Shown here: positions 1 through 12,780 of the stretch, in pieces | Layout: every line of letters begins with the position of its first letter | Numbering within the stretch: position 1 is the stretch's first letter | Origin: Thysanoteuthis rhombus | Lineage: Eukaryota > Mollusca > Cephalopoda > Oegopsida > Thysanoteuthidae | Length of the DNA stretch: 64,000 nt | Reading direction: 5' to 3' | NCBI GenBank assembly: GCA_963457665.1 | Contig: OY735206.1 | Span: 55,815,984 to 55,879,983 of the forward strand | Notes under the pieces: generated by a model | What the model was told of the DNA's origin: nothing | Seen by the model: the letters and a program-made list of their open reading frames with translations, nothing else | Database searches by the model: none | Program-made: the position numbers and the translations under genes

Positions 1-2640
1 TCTCTGCTTCTCTGCTTTTATGGTCTTGCTATCATACCCTCCTACGAAGCTTAAGTAAATATATTGCGATGGACATACGTCACTTAATTCAACCAATATT
101 TATTGGAACATTTGTCTAACTACCAATAAGTGTTTTGTACTTGAATACGTGTCGTTATAAGACAAGTTCGGACACATACCAACGATCCTATGTGAACATT
201 CATTTTTAACACAGGACTCAAGAGGAGCATTTACATTTTAATGAAATTTCCTCTTGGTTCTCAAACTTTGCAGATGGAGTAAAAATAAAACTTTTGTTCC
301 TAACGATATATTTGAAAAATATATATATATATCTTCGCTTTCCTATCAAGGTTGCTTTAAACTTTTTCATATCACTTTATACTAATGTTAGATTATTTTC
401 CATAGTACTTGTCCGCCTACTGCAGCATAACATCATATTCGACCACTTCTCGTAGACAATATTAAATGTTAAAAAAGTTTAGCATGTAAAAGTATTTTTC
501 CAGTAAAAATTTATTTTCTCACATGTGTTATTTCATTAAAGCTAAAACTATCTCTAAACGTTTTCTTTCTGTAACGAACGTTTGGTAGGTTTTTTTTCTC
601 TGAAATTAAGTAATTTATTTGTAGACTGGACCTGGGAACATTTTTACCTGCCATTTCTAAAGAATATAAGTAAATATGTCATTTTTTCCTCCTGCACAAC
701 ACTGTCTAATCCTGCTGTCACTATGACAAACGTGTTGATGGATGAGTGCCATCGACACACGTTGGAAGAGCCAAGCGGTCTCATGCAGTTTGTCCTGAGG
801 TTGGTTGACAGCTTGTTATTGAGGGAAATAAATCCTCATAATGCTATGTCAGGTCATATGCTTTTTACCTTTTATTGTACTTCATTTTCTTTCTTTAAAT
901 CAAGATTCAATATCAGAATCATAAAATAAAAAACGATCAAAAAGTCTGTACATTCGTTTATTAATTCTTTCTTACATTTTCTTTCCTTTCACGCATTGTT
1001 GTATGGATATTTTAGATGACCAGTGAAATTTGGCTTTTTCAGGTAATATCAATTAGTAAGATAATCCAATCTTGTTAACTTTGTCGAATCACTCATTCTT
1101 TGTGAAATTCAATAGGCCACGAGGTGGTTACCTAAATTGATTGATGCACTGATTCAAGAAGATACATGCAAATAGCTTTCAGAAAGATTTATCAGAAACT
1201 GTCAACGAAAACTGTCGACATGGATTTTCAAAAGTTTTCAAATCAGTCTGGCTGGCTAGTTTTGTATATGTCGCTCGCACAGGTCACCCCGATGGAAAAA
1301 ATTGCAACATTTTCTCAGTTTTAGAAAAATATTTGTCTTACGTTTTTTTTTTTACATTCCCATTGAGTAGGTTTTTATTGGGATGGCTCAATTTACAATG
1401 TATGTTTATGCTAAATATTTCATTACTTTGTGCCCAGTAAAACACGCTGGTTGTTTCTTTTCTGTTCTTTTGAAAATACGGAAATTAATTTTTTTAGTTA
1501 TCTCTGTCCAAAAGTAACTTCATTCATTGACCATCCCTCATCTAATTTTTGATTGATCACCTTTCACCTGGCATGCCACCAAAAGACGTCGGTCATGTGA
1601 CTGTTTCTGTTTCAGAAACTGAGCCTGATGGGAATAAGCCATTGCATTATTGATTTGAATGGTGCTGCGTGAACTATGCCCGGATCAACAATCATGATGA
1701 AGTGGTTTCCGGGCTGTTCATTTTGAGATTTGAGATTCACATTGTCCTTCAATGGGTTTTCTATCAATGCTGCCTCGCCAGATACAAATTATGCCCATTA
1801 GGACACTCTGCAAGGAAGAAAAAACCGATCCAATTAATCTAGAAAATACATCTAAGGTATTACTCAAATGATCGGTGATTTTGACCAGCGCATGCGTAGC
1901 AATGAAGGGGATGATAGGAACTAAATGTTAGTGAACATAACTGTTTCGTATTTAAATTCCCTGAAATTTTGAGTAAATCCTATCTGAAGTGATTACCCAA
2001 GCTGAGAAGAATAAAAAGAAAATAATGAAATATGCAACGAACCTTTGCATATGTATTTATGAATTAAGTAGACCATGGTTCAAAAGGTGTTCCATACCGT
2101 CAATAGAGCGGTGACAAAAAGAGTAAAGATCTTTTCTAAAGACTATTTTAGATTGTACATTATATTTCACTCGAAAAAAGTTTTTTTTAGAGATTAATCT
2201 TCATTTGACACATCGTATGGCGCAACTTTTCGTACAACTGATCTGAAGTAAGGTTTAATGTCGACACTAAACTGATTAAGTGAATAGAATCCCCGTTCAG
2301 CCCTATAAACGAAAGATTTGTCCAAAAAAACTGACACTTTTCAAAGCAAAACACAGAACTTACTGATTGAAAGTACTAAACAAATCTACTAAAAAAAAAC
2401 AACGAGAAAAAAAACACCTACTCAAACAAAAACAAATCTTTTGCAATTTCCCACTTTTAGTGGTTGAATGAATGGTAAAATGATTTTAATCACGACGTAA
2501 CTCAGGGCATGAATCTACCACAAAGAGAAAACAGTGTGGATTGGAAGTAAACTCTAAGTTCTTGGGGTAGGTAATCTGCATGTTGTGTTGGTTATGGATA
2601 ACTGTATTAAACAACTTACTTTTCACTGTGTTGTCAAATT
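1..2640. other. AT-rich non-coding stretch, nothing recognised
   Basis: No frame here has credible protein character on either strand; the longest, at 582-929, has ordinary chance composition. Apart from one copy of a dispersed repeat (1524-1625), I see no RNA gene, mobile-element end or microsatellite of note. Confidence 0.5.
1524..1625 (+). repeat. Dispersed repeat pair, copy 1
   Basis: About 100 bp align, with roughly two thirds identity by eye, to 4150-4245 in the same orientation. Shared blocks in order are a GACCATCCC-like start, ATTGATCACC, a GCATnnTGCC-like block, GACGTnG, and TCrTGTGACnGTTTCT. The family is not recognised and has no coding content. Two diverged copies 2.6 kb apart suggest an old dispersed element or a local duplication. 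Confidence 0.4.
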
Positions 2641-2654
2641 TCGAGTTACTTCTC

Positions 2655-2677
2655 CCCGGGCTCAGGTGTCTGTGCTA

Positions 2678-2721
<44 letters not shown>

Positions 2722-2740
2722 AAGTAAAGGTGCTACCAAG

Positions 2741-2809
<69 letters not shown>
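2655..2809 (+). repeat. CCCGGG-type repeat end followed by TA tracts
   Basis: TCCCCGGGCTCAGGTGTC is followed by TGTGCTAGTA, then (TA)n to 2717, a 26-bp island and a second (AT)n tract at 2744-2809. The CCCGGG...GCTAGTATATA order resembles the 3' end of a retroelement that runs into a TA tail. A better preserved relative lies at 37855-37887. Confidence 0.4.
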
Positions 2810-2811
<2 letters not shown>

Positions 2812-3091
2812 TAAGTAGTACCCATACTATTTCATATCAATGATAATTCATCTTTCTAGTGTCCACCAACGATATTTTAGAAGCATAGAAATGAGAAATT
2901 GTTTTTTTTCCTGTCAAAAATTCAAATCTGTAATCAAAAAGTTTTTTCTAGAAATTAGCATTCTGAACCAAGAAACACGAATAAAAGTACGCTTCTTCTT
3001 TATTGATTGCAAAAAAATGTACTTCTTGTGTAATGCTCAGTCTCAAACAAATAGAATTGAAATGACTGATTATTCAAATACTTATGGTAGA

Positions 3092-3094
<3 letters not shown>

Positions 3095-3172
<78 letters not shown>

Positions 3173-3222
3173 TAGATAGATAGATAGATAAATAAATAAA
3201 TATGTATGTATGTATGTATATA
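3095..3222 (+). repeat. Compound microsatellite (TA)(GA)(GATA)(AATA)(TATG)
   Basis: Five simple repeats follow one another without a break: a TA tract, a GA tract, GATA units, AATA units and TATG units. Neighbouring motifs differ by a single base, which fits stepwise mutation of one original tract. Confidence 0.9.
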
Positions 3223-4149
3223 GAATCATACTTATCAAATTAAGAAATAAGATGAAAGTGGAAGAAAAACGATATAAAAAGTAATTATAAGAGTAAGATC
3301 GGTCTCATGGATGAGTCAATGAATAAAAAATTATTCTATTCACCTTATCAAATCATGAATGCATCCACAGAAATGATTCCATAATCAAGTTTTCGAATAA
3401 ATCAAATGCAGGAAATTGGCTTCCAACTTTCTGCTGATGGAATATCGACCAAAACTCGATTCCGAATTCCAGTAAAATGCAGCGTCCACGCATATACCAT
3501 TTGAAATCCAATTATTACATTGTGATGTGCTACCAGTGACATGAATTACTATCTGCAGTACGGATGGCGTTGATATACCGTATTATATGTCCTGTTTCGA
3601 GATTCTCTCTTGTCAGTCTGTTACGTCATGAGATTCAGACGATCCCAAGATGTCGTGGGAAGAGTCAGTCAGGTGGAACTCTTCGATCTAAATAGCAACC
3701 AAATCTGTCAATATTGGTTTCTTCAGTTTTCGGGTTAGTCTGTCTGGTTGACTATGTATGCTTGTCTCACGCGTAAAATCCAGACCAATGTAACTAAGGT
3801 GCCAACGATTTGAACATTTATTCCATATTTTGTCTATTAAAGTTTTGTTCAGAGGGTTTGGAGAGGGTACAATCTATGCAAGTCTGTGCAAAAAATTGAT
3901 TCTTTTGTTTGTGTCCTACAGCATTCATATATATATATATATATATGTATATTCCTGCAGCAGCCCAACTTTCTTTGATTTGTTTGTTCTATTTGCGTTT
4001 TTTACATTTACTGTGTAATAACGGGACATCATTTCAAATAAAGTTTCAATATGATAAAACGCAATTCATAATCATGCACACATATGTATGCGTGTATATA
4101 TCTTCTTTAGTAATCACTACTCAACGAAATGTTAGAGGGGAAACTTATC
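3223..4149. other. Non-coding stretch with a short TA tract
   Basis: A TA tract at about 3926-3953 is the only structured feature. No gene or recognised element. Confidence 0.45.
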
Positions 4150-4245
4150 CATGGATCACCCTATTTTTTCAATTTTCAATTGATCACCCCCAACACAGCA
4201 TTTTGCCTAGTGACGTTGATCGTGTGACAGTTTCTTTTAGGTTAC
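4150..4245 (+). repeat. Dispersed repeat pair, copy 2
   Basis: This is the partner of 1524-1625. It carries GGATCACCC, AATTGATCACC, GCATTTTGCC, GACGTTG and TCGTGTGACAGTTTCT in the same order. There is no terminal repeat or tail that would define the family. Confidence 0.4.
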
Positions 4246-5095
4246 TGAAAAAAGCTTTCTTTTGTATCAATGATCTTATGATACATTGAAGAAAAATATT
4301 AATGTTTATTTGTGTCTGGCAGTTGGGTGAAGCTTTGGACTCAGTTTTTGCACATAGCGTTATACAATCAAACGTAAGAAACACATACTGCTACACACCT
4401 CTCCTTAGAATTTTAATTATCAAGGTAGTCTTCATACCATTATTGCTCTTGCGTTCAGTGTTTGTTTTGACGTTATAGAGGCGGCACGCACCCTTTCCTA
4501 TCACTGCTACATCCTAGTGTCCTCTACCTACCAACCTGCAACTTCTGAAGACCCATATTGATGTTATTGTCTATCCTAATTGAATGTTCCACCATTGCTA
4601 TAACCTCAGCTGAGTTCATGTGATACCTAAAAGCAGAATACTAATTGTAACAAAATAATGCAGGTACTCAAAGCTTCTCAAAATTTCACTTAACACTGCT
4701 CTATCGCTTTTATGTGAAAAAAGGCTGCTACCTATTATAGAGGCAGTGAGTATCCTGTTGCTCTTCCTTGTTCATCCCAATCTCCTGTACTTCCAACCAC
4801 CCCATCCTCTGATGACTCAACCATGCCATCGTAAACAACTTTCAGACTTTGGAAAACTAAACATGTTCTCATGTAAATTAATAGTAGAAGTGTTCACCGG
4901 TTAACGACCTACTTTTCAAACGACCGACAGCATTCCTGACCGTGACCGGAAATACAGAGCTACAGAATCAAAACATCCCCTAAGGACAATATAGGAAGAA
5001 AACAGTTGTAGAGGTGAAGACAGATATAGATCCTTGCCGTACTAAGAATGATCTAAAATAGATTGAATTAAAAAAGGATAAGGAACAAAAGTGTC
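4246..5095. other. Non-coding stretch, nothing recognised
   Basis: Pyrimidine-rich on the plus strand around 4480-4810, with no open frame or known repeat. Confidence 0.4.
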
Positions 5096-5400
5096 AATTT
5101 CAAGAACCAGATGATCCCAATAATCCTAAAAAGAAGAGTGTACAACCAATGCATTTCCAGATAGTCACTTATGGAAAACTCAAATGGCAATGGGCAGGCC
5201 ATGTTGCAAGAATGGAAGACAGCCGATGGACATCACGTCTTACAACATAAGAAATTGAGGCCGACAGAACACAAGATGGAGAGATGAACTGGACAGATTC
5301 AGGAAATACTGTCTCCGCGACGCCAACGATAGAGAATTGTGGCGAATCCTGGGGAATCATATGTCCAACGACGGACGTTACAAGACTGATGATGACGATG
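5096..5400 (+). mobile_element. RTE-A LINE fragment, 3' end
   Basis: Remnant of a non-LTR retrotransposon of RTE type; this family is the commonest in the window. The plus strand matches two parts of the reverse-transcriptase ORF. First comes a piece equivalent to IPIILKRRVYNQCI, then a jump to the last quarter, LKWQWAGHVARMEDSRWTS, followed by the RWRDELDRFRKYCLRDAND block and LWRILG. The copy ends in the family's GATGATGA tail. About 130 bp present in longer copies are missing between the two parts, and the frame is broken. Family assignment rests on recall of the RTE C-terminal pattern. Confidence 0.75.
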
Positions 5401-6299
5401 GTTGGATCCACGCTTTCATTAATCAACTGATTCGCTTGGTGACCCGATTGTTTGGACCTATCCTGTCCGTTAACCGAAGGAAACTTGATATTTTATCTTC
5501 GTTCTTCGCCATTACAGCTTTCGAAATGTCATAAAAAAGTGCTCTATAGCCAAGTTTTTATTATTCAACTATTTCATTTACCGTCGAAACCTAACCTATC
5601 CATTAACCAAGGGTCGGCTGATATTGCTTCTCCAATTTTTGCCATCCCAGGTTTCAAAATAAAGGTCATATAAGAGCGCACAACTATCAAATGGTTGGGG
5701 AAACCTATCATGAAAAGTTTTGATAGAACATTGAGTGTTGATCGCTCTTTTTGTGCTTATTGACAAGTTTATGTAAGAACCGAAGAACTCCGTTTGAGGA
5801 AACCTGTTTAACAGAAGAGGTGTTCAGGGAAGAGAATTTTGATTTTAAAATAAATTTAGGAAAAAAAATATATTGATTTATAAAACTAATTTAGTGAAAT
5901 GCAGTATACGTGTTCTTCTTTCGGGCTAAAAGACACGATAAAATTGTAAATTATGCCAATTTTCTCCGAAGCCTACAAAACACAAATTCACCGTTTTATA
6001 TGGATGAAACTAATTGGAACGAAATCACTGGAAATATGTATTCGATCAATTCATAAACCCTGGCTGCTACGCATTTATTCAATCTTGACAGCAACTGTCA
6101 ATTCCCTTTCTAAAGAATTTGTCATTCAATATTTTCTAATTCATTGTAGGCTCGTATGATTTGATTTTTATTGGAGACGTACCTGCCTGACAGTAAGTGG
6201 TTTACAAGTTTGAGAAAATAGAAATCCATAGAAGAGGGCGTCGGCTATACAATTGGGGTACAATAAAACATCTCTTATTGAATTGATTCAACTTGAGGG

Positions 6300-6301
<2 letters not shown>
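5401..6301. other. Non-coding stretch, nothing recognised
   Basis: Short chance frames only; no tandem or dispersed repeat noticed. Confidence 0.4.
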
Positions 6302-6774
<473 letters not shown>

Positions 6775-7458
6775 TGTTGTCCAATGTTATTATTTAAATA
6801 CTCAAATCCGATTTGACGACACCATTGATTACAAAATGTATTATTGGAAATAAAAAAAATGTGAAAAATTTATAATTTAGACCTTTTTTCCTGAATTGTC
6901 GAATTAATAAGATACACAATGTCTGTAAAATCTTTTTACTTGCGCTCAGATTTAGAAAATTTGACATAGGAAAAAAAAATATGATCGTCCAGCATGTTAC
7001 TTATCCATTAAGCTGTACTTGTGAATATCTGAATCTGCTTATAAGATACGATGTACATGACCAGGATTTCAATTTTTCTGTGCTTTTAAATCTGGAAACT
7101 GGTAAATGTAATTTGATTATAGTGGAAAGTAAAGCAATTCCGTTGCGGTCCTCTCGTAACACTCCCATTCTGACACAGCAAAGTATACGAAAATTATGAT
7201 TTGGGTTACAGTTGTGACGCAATATGGCCATATACCAACAGATGGAGGAAGTCTGCACATAAACATACAGAAATGGATTCTTATAATCAATTTTCGCGTG
7301 TTATTAATTAATTTCTTCATTAAATCATCTAACGAGTTTCTTCCCACACGTTTTTGTCGAACGATCCATAGAGAACAGACCATTGTTTCTAGTAAGTTTT
7401 CCTGTCAGAGTAAATCTCTTTTGCATAGATTACCTTTCATCGCACGAAGCCATGAGAC
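6775..7458. other. Non-coding stretch, nothing recognised
   Basis: Overlapping frames of 70-90 codons occur on both strands but none has clear protein character. A longer plus-strand frame starting at 7196 runs out of this stretch into the LINE fragment in the wrong frame. Confidence 0.35.
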
Positions 7459-7990
7459 CATCAAAAGAGGGGGAAATCAAGCGAAAAATCAAAGGATTGC
7501 AAGCTTCCGACTGTACAAGCTCAACCTTCAAAATCAAGACGGTCCCAATAATCCTGAAAAGAAGAGTATACAACCAATGTATCCTCCCGATAGTCATGTA
7601 TGGAACTGGAACATGAAACCCAACCAAAAGAAAGACCCACAGACTGAGGAACATGCGACGTGCACATCAAGCACAACCTCATGTGGAGAGATCATAAGAC
7701 ATCATAGTATATCAGGAAGACAACAGGAGTCCGAGACATCATGGAATCTACTAGAAAACTTAAATGGCGATTGGCTGGGCATATTGTGAGAATGGTTGAC
7801 AATCGATGGACATCATGACTCACAATATGGATCACTTGCAAAACGGTGGTCGACAGAATATAAAATTAAAAGACGAACTAAACAAATTCAGAAAATAGTG
7901 GCTCTGTGACGTCAATGATAGAGAAATGTGGCGGATCATGGAAAAGGTCCGATGACAGACAATAGAAGACTGATGATGGTGATGATGATA
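7459..7990 (+). mobile_element. RTE-A LINE fragment, about 530 bp
   Basis: Carries the C-terminal half of the RTE-A ORF in order: SKEGEIKRKIKGLQAS, IPIILKRRVYNQC, PIVMYGTGT, the HATCTSSTT-like remnant of the QRAHERIMLN segment, WRDHKT-like sequence, LKWRLAGHI, DNRWTS and RDELDQFRK-like sequence. It ends in a GATGATGGTGATGATGATA tail. The ORF is interrupted by several stops and shifts. It is 5'-truncated. Confidence 0.8.
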
Positions 7991-8226
7991 TAGATTAACC
8001 CTACGGTGAAAAACAGCTTCCTTGTTATCCATATTGAAGTCGTCTAATAGGTTCCCCCACGAGCATGTGCGAACTGAATGCTCATTATCCCAACCGAATC
8101 ACTGATTCAATATTTCGTGCCGTTGAACATATGGCCAACAGAAACCCCTCAACTTAATCCACCAGCTATCTCTAATAATTCCATGTCCCCCTATCTGTTT
8201 ATCAAACTACGTGTGTTTTTGTTGCA

Positions 8227-8353
8227 GGGAGCTGCAGTAGTGGCTTCGAAGCCTTTTTGCTAACTGTTAACACCTTATCGTGTTTTGATGGCCAGTAAGG
8301 ATTGATCCATCAGACCAGCTTGCTAACTATTAAACCACGATGAGGCTCCTTTG
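8227..8353 (-). mobile_element. tRNA-derived SINE, possibly dimeric
   Basis: On the minus strand the first unit has an A-box-like GTGGTTTAATAGTTAGCA and a B-box-like GATGGATCAATCC. About 50 bp on, a second, shorter unit reads GGTGTTAACAGTTAGCAA then GGCTTCGAAGCC, again A-box then B-box-like. These are polymerase III internal promoter motifs of tRNA origin. The acceptor stem does not fold, so this is not a working tRNA gene. There is no clear tail. Confidence 0.5.
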
Positions 8354-8744
8354 TCGTTCAAATCTAGCAGAAGGAAAAACTTACGGGGAAAGGACCCTGT
8401 GATGTGGTGCCCGATAATTGATTTCAAGGAACAGGGGATATCAGGTATATTAGAATAACTGGATGCTTTCAGGGTTGACAATAAGGTGTTTGATAGGTGC
8501 GAACATTGGAGTGAGGGTTCCTCAAAGGTTATTCATGTACTCTCTTCTCCGTAAAAATGGGGAATTTTGAAAACGTGACGTTTAGTTTAAACATCTAAGG
8601 ATGGGATTAGGTGCATATATTGATAGCACCATGCCGTGCTCATGAGCTTTAGAGTAAATTAATCATCAATAGGCATCGTTTGAATTCTGATTCGGTCAAC
8701 TATTTCTGTTCTTGGAGCTGAAAACTGTTACATCACTGAAACCT

Positions 8745-9000
8745 TCAATATTTTGGATAATATTTTTGTTAGTGGATGGGTAGATTCAGAAATTAGCACC
8801 AAAGACGTAGAGCAGATAAAAACTGACCGCAACATCGACTTGGGACAACAAATATCCAGGAAATCCTCGAAAGAAGGAGAAATGAGACGCAAAATCATTT
8901 TCGGGCTGCAAGCTTTTGACAAATTGTGCTAAACCACCGAGAGCAAAAAAATTGCATTAGTTTTAAGGGTCTGAAACAAATATGTCCGACCATTACACAT
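8745..9000 (+). mobile_element. RTE-A LINE fragment, internal
   Basis: The plus strand reads LGQQISRKSSKEGEMRRK, then IIFGLQAFD, then a decayed KKIALVLRV, matching the RTE-A segment LGQxISxKxxxEEEIRRRI...GWQAFDR just before the YNQCILP block. Both ends are truncated, with no 3' tail. Confidence 0.6.
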
Positions 9001-9751
9001 GAACAGGGCTGGCCATTTGGTTTTCCTGAGTGTTATTAGTTTCAGGTGTCCCACTCCCCCAAAAGATACATGAATGCGATTTCTATACCAAATGACTTTT
9101 TTTTTTACTAATTTGGTGAAAACAGTGAAATAATTTTTAAAAAATCAACTAAGAAAAATATATCGATCGAAAAAAAATTAACTCTACATGAATATATACA
9201 AATGAGATATCTGGACTGCACAATTGATCACGCAAAAAAAACAAAAAACAAAAACAAAAACAGAAGGAAAGTCACAAAACTTTAAAAACCCTGCAGAGAC
9301 AGATTTCTAATTATGCAATTTCAGTAGCTGTGGCCATCTGCAAGGATAGGTGAGGGAGATGAGTCCCTCCCTTAATCCTGAATCAGACTTAATTACCGAA
9401 GATGGATGGTTTGAAAACTGGAAGCTTACAATCAGTGTCTATATTTCCCCAGTAATAAGTAATACTTTAATCTAACAAAATAAATGATGACTATAACGTG
9501 TAACAGGGTGGCCACTAAAATATCCCCCGAATATGTTCTTCAATCCCTACTCCACTGACCCCTGCTAAAGTGGCTGCAAATGTCCCAAAGTTACCGATCA
9601 ACCTTTTCTAAAGTAGTTTAAAGATCAAAAGACAAGGCAAGAAAGGTTTTCGGTTTCATAGCAGACCAACAGCGAAGACATGAGAGGTATGGGGCACTGA
9701 AATTCTTTAGATAAGTTATGTGTATCTTGTATTAACTTGCTCAAAGTTGTC
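9001..9751. other. AT-rich non-coding stretch
   Basis: A-rich runs at 9160-9290, no gene or recognised element. A short GGGCTGGCC at about 9007 recalls ends of some non-autonomous elements, but nothing else supports one. Confidence 0.35.
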
Positions 9752-10023
9752 TAATGATGTCTATTATAACCAGGTATCATGATCTGATGCTAGGATGCTT
9801 TGGTGCCCCCTCAAGCACGCGATGCCCTCGCGAAGCGCGTTGTGTGCGTGTGGTAGAGGCGGCCTGAATTTCATACGTAGGTTTACTTTGATGCTGTGAA
9901 ATAGACGAACCGAATACTTATCACGAGGGGGGGGGGAGCAAAATAAACTCCAAATTGGATTGGAGTTTGGCATAGATGAGATCGACTGAAACCTTTGCTG
10001 ACATGTAATATATTTTCACGCTT
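9752..10023 (+). repeat. 272-bp dispersed repeat, copy 1
   Basis: Matches 51163-51433 over the whole length in the same orientation. Shared blocks in order are ATCATGAT, GATGCCCC-like sequence, ACGCGATGCCC, GCGAA...GCGTGT, GTGGT, a G-run, GATCGACTGAAAC, TTTGCTGACA, and a sharp right end at ATTTTCACGCTT. A 9-bp inverted repeat (9945-9953 with 9960-9968) is seen only in this copy. Family not recognised; no ORF. Confidence 0.55.
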
Positions 10024-11031
10024 GTCTAACATTATCCTCTCAGAAGATTAAAAATATCCAATAACGCTATATATCCCAAACAAAGACATAGAGCTGGGCT
10101 TTGCAAATCACTCTTGAGCACACGTGCCCTATATGAAAATGCGTGTAAGCGTGTACATATGTATTGTGAAAATGGGATCATTTTTATGTCAGAGTAACAA
10201 TTTTTTTTCTCAACCATCTGAAACATAAGGTACTTCGAGGGTCATTTTGCAAATATAACGTTGCATCTATCACGAAAGCAATTGGCTTAAAGTTATTATT
10301 GTTGAGGAACGGCATCTGAATTAGGGACAGAATATCTGGATTCAAGCCAATGTTTCTTCGTTCTCGGCGAGGAACGAACGCTCTTGAAATGACTGCAGAT
10401 TAGCACCCAAATGACGTTACAGTGCTGAGTGAAGTTTGCCTTTTCTTCGGCTCGGATTCTAAAAGAATTGAGATTTAATATCAACAGATAATGATATCAG
10501 TGAACTAAGCACTATCCAATCCTATATGGAACAGTTCTCTCAATATCATTTCTCAACTTTGAAAACTAATAAGGCGAGTAAGGCAGTTTTTACTTTAATA
10601 AAAATCTGACCATCTATTTGTACGTGAGCGGAGTGCAAAGATAAATACACCCACCAGAAGAAAATTAAACTTAATTACTAGCAGCGCTGTCTGGAGGCAG
10701 TTACCAGACCTAAATGGCATTTCTAGTAATAACAACTGCGTTCAGACTGATTATGATGATGCTGAAGGGAGGGACTGTGAATGTAATTATCAAAGCAAAA
10801 GTCGGAGCTAAAAAATCTCAGAAGACACAACATGAAGTCGGGCGTCGTTTGGAAACAAAGGCGAAATCAAGGCCGACAGTCTGTAATTAAATTTGAATCG
10901 TCTGGTTCAGTCATAACATCATTTTTGTATGCTGTTGATATGATGCTAAAGTCCCCAAAAGATAACTTGGAAAGTACTTCTGTCTTTATATGTGCTTTTG
11001 TATGTCTTTGTGTGAGATGTGTACCCAGAGA
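10024..11031. other. Non-coding stretch, nothing recognised
   Basis: Mixed composition, no repeat partner noticed, only short chance frames. Confidence 0.4.
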
Positions 11032-11102
11032 TCATCATCGTCATCATCAGTCTCTTAACGTCCGTCGTTGGACATGGATTTTCCCCAGGATTCGCCACAC
11101 TA
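11032..11102 (-). mobile_element. RTE-A 3' end, about 70 bp
   Basis: Begins with the (CAT)n tail of a minus-strand copy, then TCTTAACGTCCGTCGTTGGA and the GGATTCGCCACAC block, which encodes the family's WRILGK...VQ...TLK terminus in reverse. Extreme 5' truncation. Confidence 0.75.
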
Positions 11103-11520
11103 GTTTGATCAATTAGTTCGTCTGTTAAGTTAAAAAGCATTTCCCGCGTCTTGCTGATAATATTCAGATTTATAACGATAATGCACCCATTCACACCCTT
11201 AGAGTAAATCCATGAAAGTAGATGTCAAAGATTGGATTGGACAACACAATCACGAAATCTTGATAGGATTTAGCTTTTATGGTGTAAATTGGAGTAAGAA
11301 CTAAAATACCGGTCTAGTCCAACAATGTACCTAAAAGAGCTGGTACATTTTTTGCGGGAGGAATGGCCCGAATTCCCTAGTAGATACTATCCAAAAGCTG
11401 CACAAATCAATTCCTCTTCGTATCTAAGCTGTTATTTATGCTGAAGTGGGGGACTGGACTTGGTAATTGTATTTTTTCGCATTATTCGGTCGAACCAGTG
11501 TATTTATTTGATTGATGAAT
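11103..11520. other. Non-coding stretch, nothing recognised
   Basis: No frame, repeat or RNA signal seen. Confidence 0.4.
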
Positions 11521-11900
11521 GGGACAGCTATAACCAACATAATGGTGAAAAATGATTGAATGCAGGGAACACCACAGATCATGTGAATGAATATTTATTG
11601 ACGGACATTTCGTTGGGAATGACCCTGCATCTTTAGTCAGCTAACAAAAATGGAGGGAAGACCTCGCAGTGGTGGAGCCAAATTTATGGAAGGGGATGGG
11701 ACTTAGTTTTAAGCCGTTAGTGAATGGTCTGTTTCGGATAAGGGGTCTTCAGATATCCGTGATGGATGGGGGTGAGGGGGATTTTGAGTGTGTTCCGGTT
11801 GTTTTTCTGTGCGAGGATAGTCTATGTCCTGAGTACGTGTGCATGTGTACGTATGCGTGCATGTATGAATCGGAGGAGTCAATAGTAATCACTTATATGT
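11521..11900 (-). repeat. Repeat with hairpin-GAAA module, family unknown
   Basis: On the minus strand, CTGACTAAAGATGCAGG is followed by a GGG...CCC hairpin and AACGAAATGTCCGTCAATAAA. The order CTGA, hairpin, CGAAA(C/T)GT resembles modules at 20.7, 52.9 and 63.7 kb in unrelated sequence. The adjoining 11640-11890 is G+T-rich on the plus strand. Boundaries are uncertain. Confidence 0.35.
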
Positions 11901-11934
11901 CGGAACACAGCGCATACTTGTATAACCATACTTA

Positions 11935-12440
11935 GCAACCCAAGTAAAATAATACAACAGTACATCCGTGTAGCATGCAAATTAATACATTGTATGCAAC
12001 CATATGATAATACATGTCCATCTAGTTGGCAGAATGCATATGTAAAACTATATAAATCTGACTTTATACCTATGTGATATCAAATCATACATGGTACATG
12101 TTTATATCTGTGCCGAAATGTACCGTACATACCAGTGTAGCAAAGTGGAAATACATCCGCAAGGTGCATCACTACATGCAGAGTACAATAGCATACTTCA
12201 ATTTAGTCAAATAATACCTACTTAACCGCATATGCAGAGATGCATTATGCCTTCTGGTTCTAGCATACGAACTCTCACGCAGCTCTCATTCTAACCCCCT
12301 TTACATACAGGCCAATTCCATATCCAATACAGATAGCAACAGACAAATATATTCACCCAAATCCGCAGTCCCATCCAATTTACCTATAACAAACATACGC
12401 CCACCACCAAAAAGTCTTCTCTTCATTTTCCTCTCCTACC
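11935..12440. other. Non-coding, A+C-rich plus strand
   Basis: TACAT and CATATG words recur often, and G is scarce on the plus strand towards 12300-12440. No open frame or known repeat. Confidence 0.35.
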
Positions 12441-12648
12441 TGAAGATCTAGGGTCACTTTTATGGACCGTCCGTTTACTTAATCTTATTGTCTACAAAAT
12501 TTCACGATACATATAATCGGAAATTTTTTTTTCCATGTATCTATTAAGAATTACGCGTGTCGCTCACTACCAGAGTCATGAGATCGGTTTTGAATGAATT
12601 TAAATTTAAAACAGAGCTGATGACTTAGGAAATTAGCCAGACGCATAA

Positions 12649-12780
12649 TTATATATATATATATATATATATAACATGATTATTTTTTCCAATTTGTAAA
12701 ATCATGTGAATTGTACATTATCAGAAGTATCATTCAATATATGAACAATATATATATGTGTGTGTGTGTGTGTGTGTATA
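12649..12780. repeat. TA tract and (TG)n tract
   Basis: A TA tract at 12649-12674 and an ATAT-(TG)n tract at 12748-12780, separated by about 75 bp of unique sequence. Confidence 0.85.

Noticed and set aside
582-929. 115-codon plus frame
   Set aside because: Non-ATG start and chance-like composition.
7196-7789. 197-codon plus frame, the longest in the window
   Set aside because: No ATG support, and its second half overlaps the RTE-A fragment in the wrong frame.
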